From Saxidomus purpurata (taxonomy: Eukaryota; Mollusca; Bivalvia; Venerida; Veneridae): 64,000 nt of DNA. The stretch lies in assembly GCA_022818135.1 (NCBI GenBank), contig JAFMSR010000015.1, positions 26,487,553 through 26,551,552 of the forward strand. The letters are read 5' to 3'. The translations under genes were made by a program, and so were the position numbers. The notes beneath the pieces were generated by a model that worked only from the letters and a program-made list of their open reading frames with translations, was not told the origin of the DNA and searched no databases. Shown here piece by piece: positions 1 to 12,718 of the stretch; the stretch's first letter is position 1; every line of letters starts with the position of its first letter.

Positions 1-3000
1 TAACTTTAATAAGGAAAAGAATTAGCTCCTCTTTTTATCCTAAGGGAGAAAAATTGTATGGACGTAAATAAGTAAAATCAAAGTTGTCCCCCTTTTGTCT
101 ATCAAGGGAGAGAAATCGTACTGCCTATGATATAAAGGAGACAAATCGTATTGACTTAAGAAAATAGTTATTTCCCATTTTCTAAGGGAGACAAGTAGTA
201 CTGACTTAAATTTGTTAAAACAGACTTACCTCCCTTCTTATCCCAAGGGAGACAAATCGTATTTGACTTTAACTAGTAAAAACAGAATAACCTCCCTTTT
301 CTTTCTAAGGGAACAAATCGTATTAACTTTAATGAGGAAAAGAGTTAGCTCCCCTTTTTATCTCAAGGGAGACAAATAGTATGGATTAAATAATTAAAAC
401 AGAGTTGTCCCCCTTTTATCTACCAAGGGAGAGAAATCGTATTGCCTTAGATGATATAAAACAGAGTTAGCCCTCTTTTAATAGCAAGGGAAACAAATCG
501 TATTTGACTCAAACCAGTAAAAACAGAGTAACCATCCTTTCCTTTCCAAGGGAGACAAATCGTATTAACTTTAATGAGGTAAAGAATGAGCTCCCCTTTT
601 TATCCCGAGGGAGACAAATCGTATTGACGTAAATAAGTAAAATCAGAGTTGTCCCCCTTTTATCTACCAAGGGAGAGAAATCGTACTGCCTTTGATGATA
701 TAAAACAGAGTTACCCCCCTAAATAGCAAGGAAGACAAATCGTATTGACTTAAGAAAATAGTTCTTTCCCATTTACTAAGGGAGACAAGTAGTACTGACT
801 TAAATTTGTTAAAACAGACTTACCTCCCTTTCCTATCAAAGGGAGACAAATCGTTTTTGACTTTAACTAGTAAAAACTGAATAACCTCCCTTTTCTTTCC
901 AAGGGAGACAAATCGTATTAACTTAAATGAGGAAAAGAAATAGCTCCCCTTTTTATCTCAAGGGAGACAAATAGTATGGATTAAATAAGTAAAACAGAGT
1001 TGACCCCCTTTTATCTACCAAGGGAGAGAAATCGTATTGCCTTAGATAACATAAAACAGAGTTAGCCCTCTTTTAATAGCAAGGGAAACAAATCGTATTT
1101 GACTTAAACTAGTAAAAACAGAGTAACCTCCCTTTCCTTTCCAAGGGAGACAAATCGTATTAACTTTAATGAGGAAAAGAGTGAGCTCCCCTTTCTATCT
1201 CAAGGGAGACAAATCGTATGGACGTAAATAAGTTAAAACATGCAGTACGATTTCTCTCCCTTGGTAGATAAAAGAGAGACAATTCTGAGATAATATAAAA
1301 CAGAGTTACCCCCCTAAATAGCAAGGGACACAAATCGAATTGACTTAAGAAAACAGTTATTTCCCATTTTCTAAGGGAGACAAATAGTACTGACTTAAAT
1401 TTGTTAAAACAGACTTACCTCCCTTTCCTTTTCAAGGGAGACAAATCGTATTAACTTAAATGAGGAAAAGAGTGAGCCCCCCTTTTTATCCCAAGGGAGA
1501 CAAATCGTATGGACGTAAATAAGTAAAATCAGACTTGTACCCCTTTTATCTACCAAGGGAGAGAAATCGTACTGCCTTTGATGATATAAAACAGAATAAG
1601 CCCGCTTTTAATAGTAAGGGAAACAAATCGTATTGACTTAAGAAAATAGTTATTTCCCATTTTCTAAGGGAGACAAGTATTACTGACTTAAATTTGTTAG
1701 AACAGACTTACCACCCTTTTTATCCTAGGGAGACAAATCGTATTTAACTTAACTAGTAGTAAAAACAGAATAACCTCTCTCCTTTCCAAGGGAGACAAAT
1801 CGTATCAACTTTAATGAGGAAAAGAGTAAGCTCCCCCTTTTATCCCAAGGGAGACAAATAGTATGAATTAAATAAGTAAAACAGAGTTGTCCCCCTTTTA
1901 TCTACCAAGGGAGAGAAATCGTTTTGCCATAGATAATATAAAACAGAATAAGCCCTCTTTTAATAGTAAGGGAAACAAATCGTATTTGATTTAAACTAGT
2001 AAAAACAGAGTAACCTTTCTTTCCAAGGGGGACAAATCGTCATACTTTAATGAGGAAAAGAGTGAGCTCCCCTTTTTATCTCAAGGGAGACAAATATGGA
2101 CGTAAATAAGAAAAAACAGAGTTGTCTCTCTTTTATCTACCAATGGACAGAAATCGTACTGCCTAAGAAAATATAAAACAGAGTTACCCCGCTTTTTAGC
2201 AAGGGAGACAAATCGTATTGACTTAAGAAATTAGTTCTTTCCCATTTTCTAAGGGAGACAAATAGTGCTGACTTAAATTTGTTAGAACAGACTTACCTCC
2301 CTTTTTATCCCAAGGGAGACAAATCGTATTTAACTTTAACTAGTAGTAAAAACAGAATAACCTCTCTTTCCTTTCCAAGGGAGACAAATCGTATTAACTT
2401 TAATGAGGAAAAGAGTTAGCGTATTTGACTTAAACTAGTAAATACTGAATAACCTCCCTTTCCAAGGGAGACAAATCGTATTAACTTTAATGAGGAAAAG
2501 AGTTAATTCCCCTTTTTATCTTTTATCCTTATGTACGTAAGCTAAAACAGAGTTGTCTATATCCAACAAGGGAGAGAAATCGTACATCCTTTGATGATAT
2601 GAAACATAGTTACCCCCCTAAATAGCAAGGGAGACAAATCGTATTGACTTAAGAAAATAGTTATCTCCCATTTTCTAAGGGAGACAAATGGAACTGACTT
2701 AAATTTGTAAAAATGGACTTACCTCCCTTTTTATCCCACGGTAGACATATCGTATGGATGTAAATAAGTAAAATCAGAGTTGTCCCCCTTTTATCTACCA
2801 AGGGAGAGAAATCATACTGCCTTTGATGATATAAAACAGAGTTACCCCCCTAAATAGCAAGGGAGACAAATCGTATTTGACTTAAACTAGTAAATACAGA
2901 ATAACCTCCCTTTCCAAGGGAAACAAATCGTATTTGACTTAAACTAGTAAATGCAGAATAACCTCCCTTTCCAAAGGAGACAAATCGTATTAACTTTAAT

Positions 3001-4540
3001 GAGGAAAAGAGTTAGCTCCCCTTTTTATCTCAAGGGAGACAAATCTAATGTACATAAGTAAAAATCTCCCATTTTCCAAGGGAGACAAATAGAACTGACT
3101 TAAACAAGTAAAAACAGAGTAACCTCCCTTTCCTATCCAAGGGAGACAACTCGTATTAACTTTAATAAGGAAAACAGTTAGCTCCCCTTTTTATCCCAAG
3201 GGAAACAAATTGTATGGATTAAATAAGTAAAACAGAGTTGTCCTCCTAATTACCAAGGGAGAGAAATCGTATTGCCTTAGATAATATAAAACTGAGTTAG
3301 CCCTCTTTTAATAGTAAGGGAAACAAATCGTATTTGACTTAAACTAGTAAAAACAGAGTAATCTCCCTTTCCTTTCCAAGGGAGACAAATCGTTTGGATG
3401 TAAATAAGTAAAATCAGAGTTGTCCCTCTTTTATCTACCAAGGGAGAGAAATCATACTGCCTTTGATGATATAAAACAGAGTTACCCCCCTAAATAGCAA
3501 GGGAGACAAATCGTATTTGACTTAAACTAGTAAATACAGAATAACCTCCCTTTCCAAGGGAGACAAATCGTATTTGACTTAAACTAGTAAATACAGAATA
3601 ACCTCCCTTTCCAAAGGAGACAAATCGTATTAACTTTAATGAGGAAAAGAGTTAGCTCCCCTTTTTATCTCAAGGGACACAAATCTAATGTACATAAGTA
3701 AAAATCTCCCATTTTCTAAGGGAGACAAATAGAACTGACTTGAACTAGTAAAAACAGAGTAACCTCCCTTTCCTATCCAAGGGAGACAACTCGTATTAAC
3801 TTTAATAAGGAAAAGAGTTAGCTCCCCTTTTTATCCCAAGGGAAACAAATTGTATGGATTAAATAAGTAAAACAGAGTTGTCCTCCTATCTACTAAGGGA
3901 GAGAAATCGTATTGCCTTAGATAATATAAAACAGAGTTAGCCCTCTTTTAATAGTAAGGGAAACAAATCGTATTTGACTTAAACTAGTAAAAACAGAGTA
4001 ATCTCCCTTTCCTTTCCAAGGGAGACAAATCGTATTAATGAGGAAAAGAGTGAGCTCCCCTTTTTATCTCAAGTGACACAAATCGTATGGACGTAAATAA
4101 GAAAAAACATAGTTGTTTCTCTTTTATCTACCAAGGGAGAGAAATCGTACTGCCTGAGATAATATAAAACAGAGTTACCCCCCTAAATAGCAAGGGAGAC
4201 AAATCGTATTGACTTAAGAAAATAGTTATTTCCCATTTTCTAAGGGAGACACGTAGTACTGATTTAAATTTTTATAACAGTCTTACCTCCCTTTTTATCC
4301 CAAGGGAGGCAAATCGTATTTGACTTAAACTAGTAAAAACAGAGTTATCTCTCTTTCCTTTCCAAGGGAGACAAATCGTATTAACTCTAATAAGGAAAAA
4401 AGTTAGCTCTCCTTTTTATCTCAAGGGAGACAAATCGTATGGACGTCAATAAGTAACATCAGAGTTACCTCCCTTTTATCCATCAAGGGAGTGAAATCGT
4501 ACTGCCTATGATGATATAAAACAGAGTTACCCCCCTAAAT
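1..4540. repeat. Higher-order tandem repeat (satellite) array, left edge outside the window
   Basis: The whole stretch is built from units of about 60 bp, each centred on a motif like AAGGGAGACAAATCGTATT and followed by a variable spacer. Unit types recur in a fixed order. For example, the variant with 'gaggaaaagag' then 'agctcccct' and 'caaatagtatggattaaata' sits at about 331 and again at about 931, and other variants also recur about 600 bp apart. Between 3001 and 3641 the spacing is about 640 bp. This is a higher-order structure of about ten units. No reading frame of note crosses it. The array is already in progress at base 1, so its true length is unknown. Confidence 0.92.
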
Positions 4541-5059
4541 AGCAACTTACCAACTTTTGTTTGTATTTAAGAAGATCTTTAATGGGGCTCCTAGGGTCAA
4601 GGTGACTGTAACTAAAATAGAAAACAGTAATATATTCAAAATCTTAAGTTACAATTGAATTATTGTAACTAAATGATTAAGTGTGTAATACATATGAATA
4701 ACGACTTTTATTGGAATTGTGTTTGCGGCTCATGGGGTCAAGGTCAAGGATTTTTTCTAAAAATAAAAAAATGGGAAAAATACAATATCTTTAGTTGCAG
4801 TTGAATTATTATGAACTTAGTGTCTAGCTTATTATTTACAAAACCCTTCATGGGATTGTGTTTCGGGGTAAAGGTTAAGTACACTGTTATTTAAAAAATT
4901 GGTAATAAAAAACCGTAAAACGATAAAATCAGACGAGCGTCCAGCTACCGCAGGCGGTGATCTTGTTCACATCAATTGATGTCGCATATTCTTGCATATC
5001 ATATAACTATACTATCGATGGGTTCTTCTTGGAATATGACTAGTTGTTACACAGACAGG

Positions 5060-5165
5060 AGGAATTGAAGAGGCCCCTGTCAATTTCCGCTGATGGGATT
5101 CGAACCGGCAACCTTCGAATGAGATGTCCGCCGCTTTACATCTACACATCAGCGTCTCCCAGCAT
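5060..5165 (-). mobile_element. tRNA-like / SINE-head fragment
   Basis: On the minus strand a good RNA polymerase III B-box (GGTTCGAATCCC, near 5093-5106) ends a stretch of tRNA-like length. The A-box side is degenerate and no acceptor stem pairs. I read it as the tRNA-derived head of a decayed SINE rather than a functional tRNA. Confidence 0.35.
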
Positions 5166-5534
5166 AGTGCTTACTTCATGCCAGATCGTTGCCAGGTCAT
5201 GTTTAATAACTGCGATTTTGATTTATTTTATGTTAATTTATTATATTGATTCATATAGCCGATTATAGCATATTATTATATAGCTGGTGACTAGGGCGTG
5301 TGGAGGTTGCAGAGAGAGGAAGGGAAAAGTGAGAGGGCGGTGAAAGGAGATTAAGCAGACCAAAAAAAAATAATGATTCAAAGTTTGAGTACTAAACTGA
5401 GTTGAGCATTAAAAGGGTTTTATTAAATAACTATTGTTTATTGGTTCTAACATTCTTTTACTACCCGACGTAATAAAATAAGAAGAGGTATCATAAAATT
5501 GAAAGACAGTGCCAATAACAAAAACCCAGGGCCA

Positions 5535-5665
5535 ATATCACTTATTGGACCGGTCCAATAAAAGATTGCTGACGAATGATTGGCTAATCTGAGCTTCCGA
5601 TTGGCTGATACTTGCAGATTTTTAGTTTCTTGAAAACGAAAACGGCCGCCATCTTGAATTCTGTT
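5535..5665. promoter_or_regulatory. Possible TATA-less promoter: CCAAT boxes plus YY1-like motif
   Basis: Within 130 bp there are several CCAAT-box cores (ggtccaat at about 5555, and inverted ATTGGCT at about 5580 and 5602), followed by GCCGCCATCTTG near 5645-5656. The last is the reverse complement of the CAAGATGGCGGC YY1-type element found at the start of many TATA-less animal genes. I could not link it to a coding exon in either direction, so this is a motif-level suggestion only. Confidence 0.2.
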
Positions 5666-5899
5666 GAAATCAGCATTGAAGATTGAATGGCAAAAATGAA
5701 AATCAACTTTTAATCAATTTCTGTCTGAAAACCTATTTAAAAGGATAGAAAATGCTCCAACTAAGAAAATGAATACCCACATCAATAAGTTTATTTCAAA
5801 AATGAATATGTTAGAGGTATTTCTATTTACAGCTCTGCATGTACTGCCTGTTTCTGACGAGTTACTGCCAGTGAAGACGATGGTCAATAACAATGAATA

Positions 5900-6705
5900 A
5901 TTACAAATCTTGGTTTGTGCACGACAGCCCTAGCAAACCCTCGTTACAAATCCTGGTTTGTGCACGACAGCCCTAGCAAACCACGTTACAAATCTTAGTT
6001 TGTGCACGACAGCCTAAGCTGAAGCACGTTACAAATCAAACCTAGTGCACGGCGGATTAAACGAACAAGTCAACAAAAAGTCCTGCCTAATGGTACGGCG
6101 GATTTAGCGAATGCACGTCACAAATTCTCTCGAGCGCGTGATGGCTTTAACACATGAACGTCACATATCATGCCTAATGCACAGCTTAGCGAATGCACGT
6201 CACACATTCTGTGAAGACAACAGTAGATACTGCACGTAACAAATCTAAAGCACGACAGCTGTAGCAAATACACTCCACACATCCTGCCTAGTGCACGGCG
6301 GCATTAGTACGGAAGTCTAAGCGGAATCACATCACAAATCCTGTCTAGAGCAAGACGGACATAGCCACGTCACTAGATCCTCCTTAGTGCAAATAAGGTC
6401 ACAAAAAAATCCTGGTTAGTGCATCATGACTTTAGCGGTGTACATAACAAATTAGGCCTTATACACGACAGCTTTAGCAAATTCACCTAACAGACTGACT
6501 AGTGCATGACAGCTTTTTGGAAGTTTACGTCACACTTTCTGCCAAGTTTACGACGCCTTTAGCGAATGAAGTCACAAATCAGTTCTAATGCACGACAACT
6601 ATAGCAACAGTACGTCAAAAATCCTGCTTAGTGCATCGCAGCTATAGCAGATTTCCATCACAAATCCTGCCTTATGCACGGCAGTCTTAGCACACTGACT
6701 ACTAT
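5900..6705. repeat. Degenerate 42-bp tandem array
   Basis: About 18 decaying copies of a unit that reads roughly 'gttacaaatcctggtt' then 'tgtgcacgacagc' then 'cctagcaaac'. The first copies (about 5900, 5943 and 5985) are nearly identical and exactly 42 bp apart. Later copies drift in length and sequence, so the array appears younger at its left end. Confidence 0.85.
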
Positions 6706-8833
6706 TAGTGTTATATATGTTCTTTCTTATATTGTAGGAATGTTACATGAAAACTCGCTAACGTTTTACATTTTGTACTCTTAAAATTACCCCTTTTGCA
6801 GAGCCTAAAAACTTTGGACAACGGGACACCGTTCTTCTTTGATTCCTGTCGGAAAGTGCATGTGACCTAGTTTGTAGCTGTTTTAAAAAATATTTTACTT
6901 TGCACCTTTGTAAAAGAAACAGATCCGGATAATGCAGGTACAAAGCATAATCAATAACTAATTTTTTGAGACGTGACGTCATCAAGAGCCTACGGTACGA
7001 GTACATCGATGATTTTATGTTCTCGCTATTTTTGCGCCCCTCGTTACTCATTTCATTTGTCACTTGCACTACCGTAGCAAACTTGTTGTTGTATACTGTT
7101 ACCTTCAGTTATTTTTTTATGCGAGTATGATAAATTTATTTCAGGTTGATTATCTTATTATGTAAGCTGCTGGAAAGTCAAATTTGAATAGATTGTCTCT
7201 TTGAATTTGGTGGTAAAAGTCCGTTCATAATGTTCGCGGACATTTACATTAAGTTTCCCACTTGGGTCACGGCCGTACCTCCTCGTATGACACCAGCACT
7301 GGCTTTTTCCGGGAAGCGGACTCGAGAGCGACTCGATAAGCTACAGGCTTTCTTCACAATCGAGCTCAAATAAATGAGTATAAACTAAACTAACAGCGGG
7401 GAGGGGTGCTTGCACAAATGTAATGTATAAACAGGTTCGTACTTTATTGGTGAAAAAAGCATGGGACAATTAATTACACGTCTTTCTTATCGTATCTATT
7501 TGTATTTATTTAGTGTATAGGATTTATGCCATCACTGTCGTGATATGTTTTACTGGTTAACCACAACTTTTTTCATCGATTTTGGATAACGCAAGTATAA
7601 ATCAGCAAATCAAAAATGGCTTTTTACATCAACCTACTTAATAAAGTTCTTCTGGTCGAAAATTGAGCACGATAAGGAAAGGGTGCAGTTTGATTATAAC
7701 ACGTGCATCTTTTTATGAGTAAAAGGAAAAATTATTCTTGGTCTAGCTTCATAAGTATACTGATAGAATCAGTATCATTTGATAATCAGTCTTTTAAGAT
7801 GACGTAAAGCCCATCTGTATGCCATTTTCCTACATATTATTATAGCTCTTCTTTACCTCAGTAACACGAGTCAGTGTGAATGAACCTGCTATTTTACGAC
7901 TGGTTCTAAATGTGCACGTGCTTTGAATACATTTTAGCACTTGCAAATTTACTATAAATAAAGATTATGTATAAGATGTTTGTCTCAAAGCTAAAAGTCT
8001 TTGAACCCATGTATCATGATCGAAATGTATCATGATTCGGTCATAAATATTGTTTGATTTTCCCAGTAATCATTTTTATTTTATCCGACTTTCTTTAATA
8101 GTTTGAATCTAACTGTTACAGTCAGTCAGTCAGATCTGAAATCACACCTGCATTCGGTGCATTTGCATTTCGGTACATTTGCATTACTAAGTTCTCTAAA
8201 GAATTTGTTTTACGTAATAATACAGTTGAATGACTCCTTTCGTCCTTTGAAGTTTTTTTTACATACTTCACAAATATTTAATCTACATTTTTCAATGGTG
8301 TCGGTGATTAAACGTAATTATGTCACTAGCAAATTATGCCCAGTACATACTGAGTACAATGTATATCTTTTTGAAACTACCTCTCAAAACAAACATGATG
8401 GTTAGTCTATTAATTTATTTCGGAAATCTCTATAAGCATTTTGCACTCGGTGAACTTGCCGGTGTTGTTGTTTTTTTGTGACCTATCTTATTCACCCAGT
8501 GATTGTCAAGTATTTTGTAACATTTTACTCTAGACATGAATTGGCCGGAAGTATATACAGCTTCCGAACTGTGTATCATTGAAACATTTGTCCGAGTCAC
8601 GTTTGAAAACGTTTAAGAGGTCATCACAGCAACGCTGTGTTACTAGTGTACTGTTTTTTTCTTTTTCCTTCATGTTTTGACCGAACAACTTGTCATCAGT
8701 TTGGTGGGAATAAAATTCAAGCAAAGCATTTTCATTGCAAAATTTCGTTTCTGCCGATCGATGTTTCATGATAGAGATGATAAATTTTTCGTCAATGGCC
8801 AAAATATATTATCCAAATGCAGTGTAATTGTTT
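6706..8833. other. Intergenic, mostly unannotatable
   Basis: Apart from the SINE fragment at 7264-7390, this is AT-rich DNA with only short open frames on both strands and no recognisable domain, splice-flanked exon or RNA gene. Confidence 0.5.
7264..7390 (+). mobile_element. 5'-truncated SINE, family 1
   Basis: Contains the family core 'gaagcggactcgagag' followed by 'actcgataagct' and 'ttcttcacaatcgag', ending in an AT-rich tail 'aaataaatgagtataaac'. The same core occurs at 30014-30130, at 52757-52850 (inverted) and in the fullest copy at 53219-53411, which also has the tRNA-derived head missing here. Confidence 0.8.
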
Positions 8834-8915
8834 TACTGGTACATGTGTATTTGCTCTTGGGTACATGTAGTAAGACTGGTACATGTGTATTTGCTCTTGG
8901 GTACATGTAGTAAGT
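8834..8915. repeat. Two tandem copies of a 41-bp sequence
   Basis: The segment starting 'actggtacatgtgtatt' and ending 'gtacatgtagtaag' is present twice head to tail with no obvious mismatch. It accounts for the local repeated pattern in the reading frames here, which are not genes. Confidence 0.85.
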
Positions 8916-11900
8916 ACCCATGTTGTATCAAAACATCCACACACGGTCTGGTCAGCTTCCAACTACTAAGATGTCTAGATCTCCTGGTTACCATGACAAA
9001 CATTAAAGGATGTAATGTTAGATATACGCTTTGTCAGTTGGCAGTCTTCGAGTCAAATTTTAAGAATAAAATTTATATCGTGAAAAGAACATATATCGTA
9101 ATGATAGCGTTAGAAATGAACTTTCACTGGTCGTATGGCTATTGTGGTTATTTTGCAGCAAAAAAAAAAAAAAAATAAAAATAAAAAGAATAAAAAAAAA
9201 TAAGCAAACACACACTAACAGTATTATTGTAGTTTGTTCAGTTGGAGATTCTTTCGATGTTTTTACACAACAAGGTCCACAGGTAGACATTCAGTCATTA
9301 TATGAGTAATTCGTTGTCCTATTGGTTTATATTTTCGGTAACAGAAGCATCCGGTATTGAAGGTGTTTCCTATAACTGGTGTACTTTAATAACTGTTACT
9401 TCCGTTATCGAGCTTCAAATATGAAAATAAGTCTGTATGATTACAGACACGTTCGAACAAATACATTCGTGTTTATGATCGAAGTTACAGCTTGGCACTC
9501 AATGAAAACAGTAAACAGTACAAGTTAAACTCGATCAATCACTTGGCTAAATATTACACTCTGAAACGCTTGACCAATTTTTACCGTCAGACTTCAATTT
9601 GTTACTCTTATTATTTGATTTATGTCTCATAATTTTTGTATTGGTACCTCGGGTACATTGGTACCTCGGGTACATCTTAAGGCTTATATTCCCAATGTAC
9701 CCACTGTAAGTTGAAGTTCTGTAACATGCGACAAGTCGTGTACTGCTAAGAGCAGCATGAATTCACGTAGCAGTTTTAAATTATTTGCCAAATGGGTTTG
9801 TCAGCTAATACAACTGCTGTGTAACTTCTTTATGTGAAGGAGTCTGTATTCTTTGGTTTGGAGAGTCCAAACCTTTTTTCAACTAGTGTTTGTTTTCTCC
9901 TGCCGCAAAGCGGGACGGTTATTTTGCCTTATCCACAAGTTCGCCCATCCGTCCGTAACATTTCGTGCCCACGCCATATCTCTTAAACCCATAGAAGGAT
10001 ATTCATAACTCTTGGGTTACATGTTTTTCTCATCATGATGATTTGCAAAACCCTTGTCCAAAAATGTCTGTAGAAGGTCAAGTTCACACTTAGGTGTCCT
10101 TTTGTCCTCTTTATATCTAATTCAAGTTATATTACCCTTCAAAATGGCAACATTTGGTTATAGTCGAGAATGATGCTGAAAACACAGTGGGTGCTTTAAA
10201 CATATAAGAAATAAGTTTTACAGCAAGGGTACATTTATTCTTTTTGACTAGGATAGTCAAATTCTTTTTTACAGATTTCCTCTTTATTTAATTTGAATGA
10301 AACTTCTATACAGATCGTTATGTTTTGGCTATAAGTATGGCAATGTTTATTATTTTAGAAGTATTTATCACTGATAAATGTTTTATCTAAAATGATGATG
10401 ATCACTTTGAACGGTAATATCACTTTAACCCTTCGGAAGTGTTTCAAACCAGAGTCGTCTTATCGAGACGATATGCAGATCCTTTTTCTCAAATTCACTA
10501 GGGTCATAGGTTATGAGAAACTGATGTTCATCTCACTAACATTGTGCTGATTATTTTTTTATTTTAACATTAGGTAAATGAAACATGTAAAGCAGTCAAA
10601 GGTTATCATTTGAATATTCCTTAGAGTGGCGGGGAGAATAGCTGTCTTTCTTGCATAGAAGTTCCCTTTACTTTAGTGCCATGTGTTATTACATCGCAGT
10701 ACCGTGTCTCGTTCAGCCAGTTTAAGATTGCATTCAAACTATATTCTACAAGCAATCTTAAATCTTTTCATTCTGTCAATCTTTGTGTTTCATGTAGCCA
10801 CGCCGAATTATCAGTAGACCCCTAGAGTATTACAAAATTGCTTAGATTTACGATATTTTGCCCGAAAACAAAAAAGCTAAGGTGAACACTGTGTGCTGTT
10901 GCACAAATCAGTTTTGTCTAATGAGCAAATACATCAAGTATGTATTTTGCACATACCAGTATAAATTCAATCGAAATTGATATCACTGATGGAATGACAC
11001 AAGTTAGCATCAACATGTCCAAACATATATTGTAAAAATGATTACTGTCACAGTTTGTTAGCAAACTATTGAAAGCAATGTTAAAACAAGACCTGAATTT
11101 CGTTCTCTTTGCGTTATTGAAATGAAAGATAAAACACAGATGAATAAACAAATCATCACATACTTATAGTTCATTTTAGCTATCAGTTTAGATTTCTCGT
11201 AGAAAAAGATACATTTTTTCCCAAATATATTTCCATTGCACTTTCGTTGGTTACTATCTTATAACCATCATGCATGAAAGCTTTTAAGTGACTATGTCAT
11301 CTGGTTGTAGACTATGTCATGTAGTTGTAGACTGCATAAACAACATAGGATACAAAGTTTTAATTCAAGACTTGTGCAGCTGACAAGACTATAGTAACCA
11401 TGTTCGGACGTGTTCTTTGTGGTAAGTTTTGGGCTATTTTTAAACAAAAGGGATGAACAGTTTCTTGCTGTGAAAGGATTGTTTTAGTGAGTGAATTCAG
11501 GAGCTCGCACCCGAACAATTTTTTTGAAGAACTATAGAAGTATAAAGCTTCACATCAGTTAGTGGATTGAGACCACTGTGGTGTGCGCCGCTGGCTGTCA
11601 ATGACAAGAACGAACCGCGCATATTTTCTTTAATTTTGTCCATATTATGTGGCATTTTATCAAACGTAGTTTGCACAATGACGAGATATTTTATGTGATC
11701 AACACATTTTATAACAAAATTGCCATAGATTAGGTCAGAAAGATTTGATTTACGGTTTTGACGCATTGAAATGACGGCGCATTTTTTGCATTATAACTTT
11801 TAACAAATATGCAAAAGATCAACAAGTCCTTTTCTCGAAAGGGGTAGCAGTATGCCTGTGTGGATGCACTTACATGAATGTCACGCAATTTAAAGGCGAG

Positions 11901-12138
11901 TTTGAGTTATTTAATTCGCACAAAAGACCATTTACAAAAACACACAGAGAAAAAAACGGTGAATTTATGCTTCTTTGTTTTGTTCCTTAGTGTATCTGTA
12001 TAGTCCTTATATGATAACTTGATAGCGCGTCATAGGATTAGGTTCAACTTGACAGGTAAATCAGGTATAACGGTTATCTCAGTACTTGTTATGGAGAATA
12101 TTACATAAATAGTTAACAAATCGCTGAAAAGTAATAAT
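8916..12138. other. Intergenic with A-rich run and dispersed-repeat remnants
   Basis: Holds an A-rich tract at about 9160-9204, two copies of a 19-bp 'ttggtacctcgggtacat' unit at about 9640-9678, and a piece at about 9900-10130 with 'cccatccgtccgtaacat' and 'ccatatctcttaaaccc', which is the style of a common molluscan dispersed repeat. Short reading frames at 10918-11151 and 11497-11766 on the minus strand show no domain that I recognise. Confidence 0.45.
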
Positions 12139-12216
12139 TGCCTGAATAGCTCAATTGGTTAGTGCGTAGACAATTTGATCGTATAGTTTTGACGGTTCAG
12201 GTTCGAATCCAGGTGA
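12139..12216 (+). mobile_element. tRNA-like sequence (pseudo-tRNA or SINE head)
   Basis: An A-box-like stretch (TAGCTCAATTGGTTAGTGCG) is followed about 35 bp later by a perfect B-box (GGTTCGAATCC). Spacing and length match a tRNA, but the acceptor and anticodon stems do not pair convincingly, so I do not call a working tRNA gene. Confidence 0.4.
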
Positions 12217-12504
12217 ATTTAATGTTTCATTTTTCATTTTCTGTTTCTTTTCTTCTTTTTTGGATACTTTATTTCTCATTTATATCATGTCTAATATGTA
12301 AACCTTTTGTCAATACAGAACTCGTTTTGCCAGATTTTGTATGTAGATATTTCATACCCTATATATGAATTAATTTCAATGCATTGCTCGCATTCCTATT
12401 TAGAACTTTACGAGAACAGATGTTAATATTTGCATGAAATGGGTTAACTCTTGAATATCAAAGAATTTAAACGGGATTTAGAAAAAAAGACAAAAAAGAA
12501 ACCC

Positions 12505-12586
12505 TACCATTCTGGGATTCGAACCACCAACGACCTTGTCATAAAAAGATGCAATTTCACTGCCGTTACCACTAAGCCAATGACTA
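12505..12586 (-). mobile_element. tRNA-like sequence (pseudo-tRNA or SINE head)
   Basis: On the minus strand, TGGCTTAGTGGTAACGGC resembles an A-box and GGTTCGAATCCC is a perfect B-box. The ends do not form a clean acceptor stem. It lies just outside the inverted-repeat element that begins near 12719. Confidence 0.4.
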
Positions 12587-12718
12587 GTATTATATTAACT
12601 ATGTGAAAAACAAATACTTATTGTATTGACAAAAAGCTGTCTTACCTGTTTTGGTGTTTTCATAATACCAGCAAACGTAAACATCATGTGACGCAACTTT
12701 CAAGTTATCATAAAAGTA

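Larger units (their letters stand above)
4541..5895. other. Intergenic, no gene seen
   Basis: AT-rich sequence. Near 4580 and 4735 it has two short pieces of the type 'ctcatggggtcaaggtcaagg', which resemble dispersed molluscan repeats. It contains a tRNA-like fragment and a CCAAT/YY1-like cluster that are listed separately. The short reading frames here show no domain or splice-flanked exon that I recognise. Confidence 0.5.

Noticed and set aside
8828..9178. 116-codon plus frame
   Set aside because: Built from a duplicated 41-bp repeat at the start and an A-rich tract at the end.
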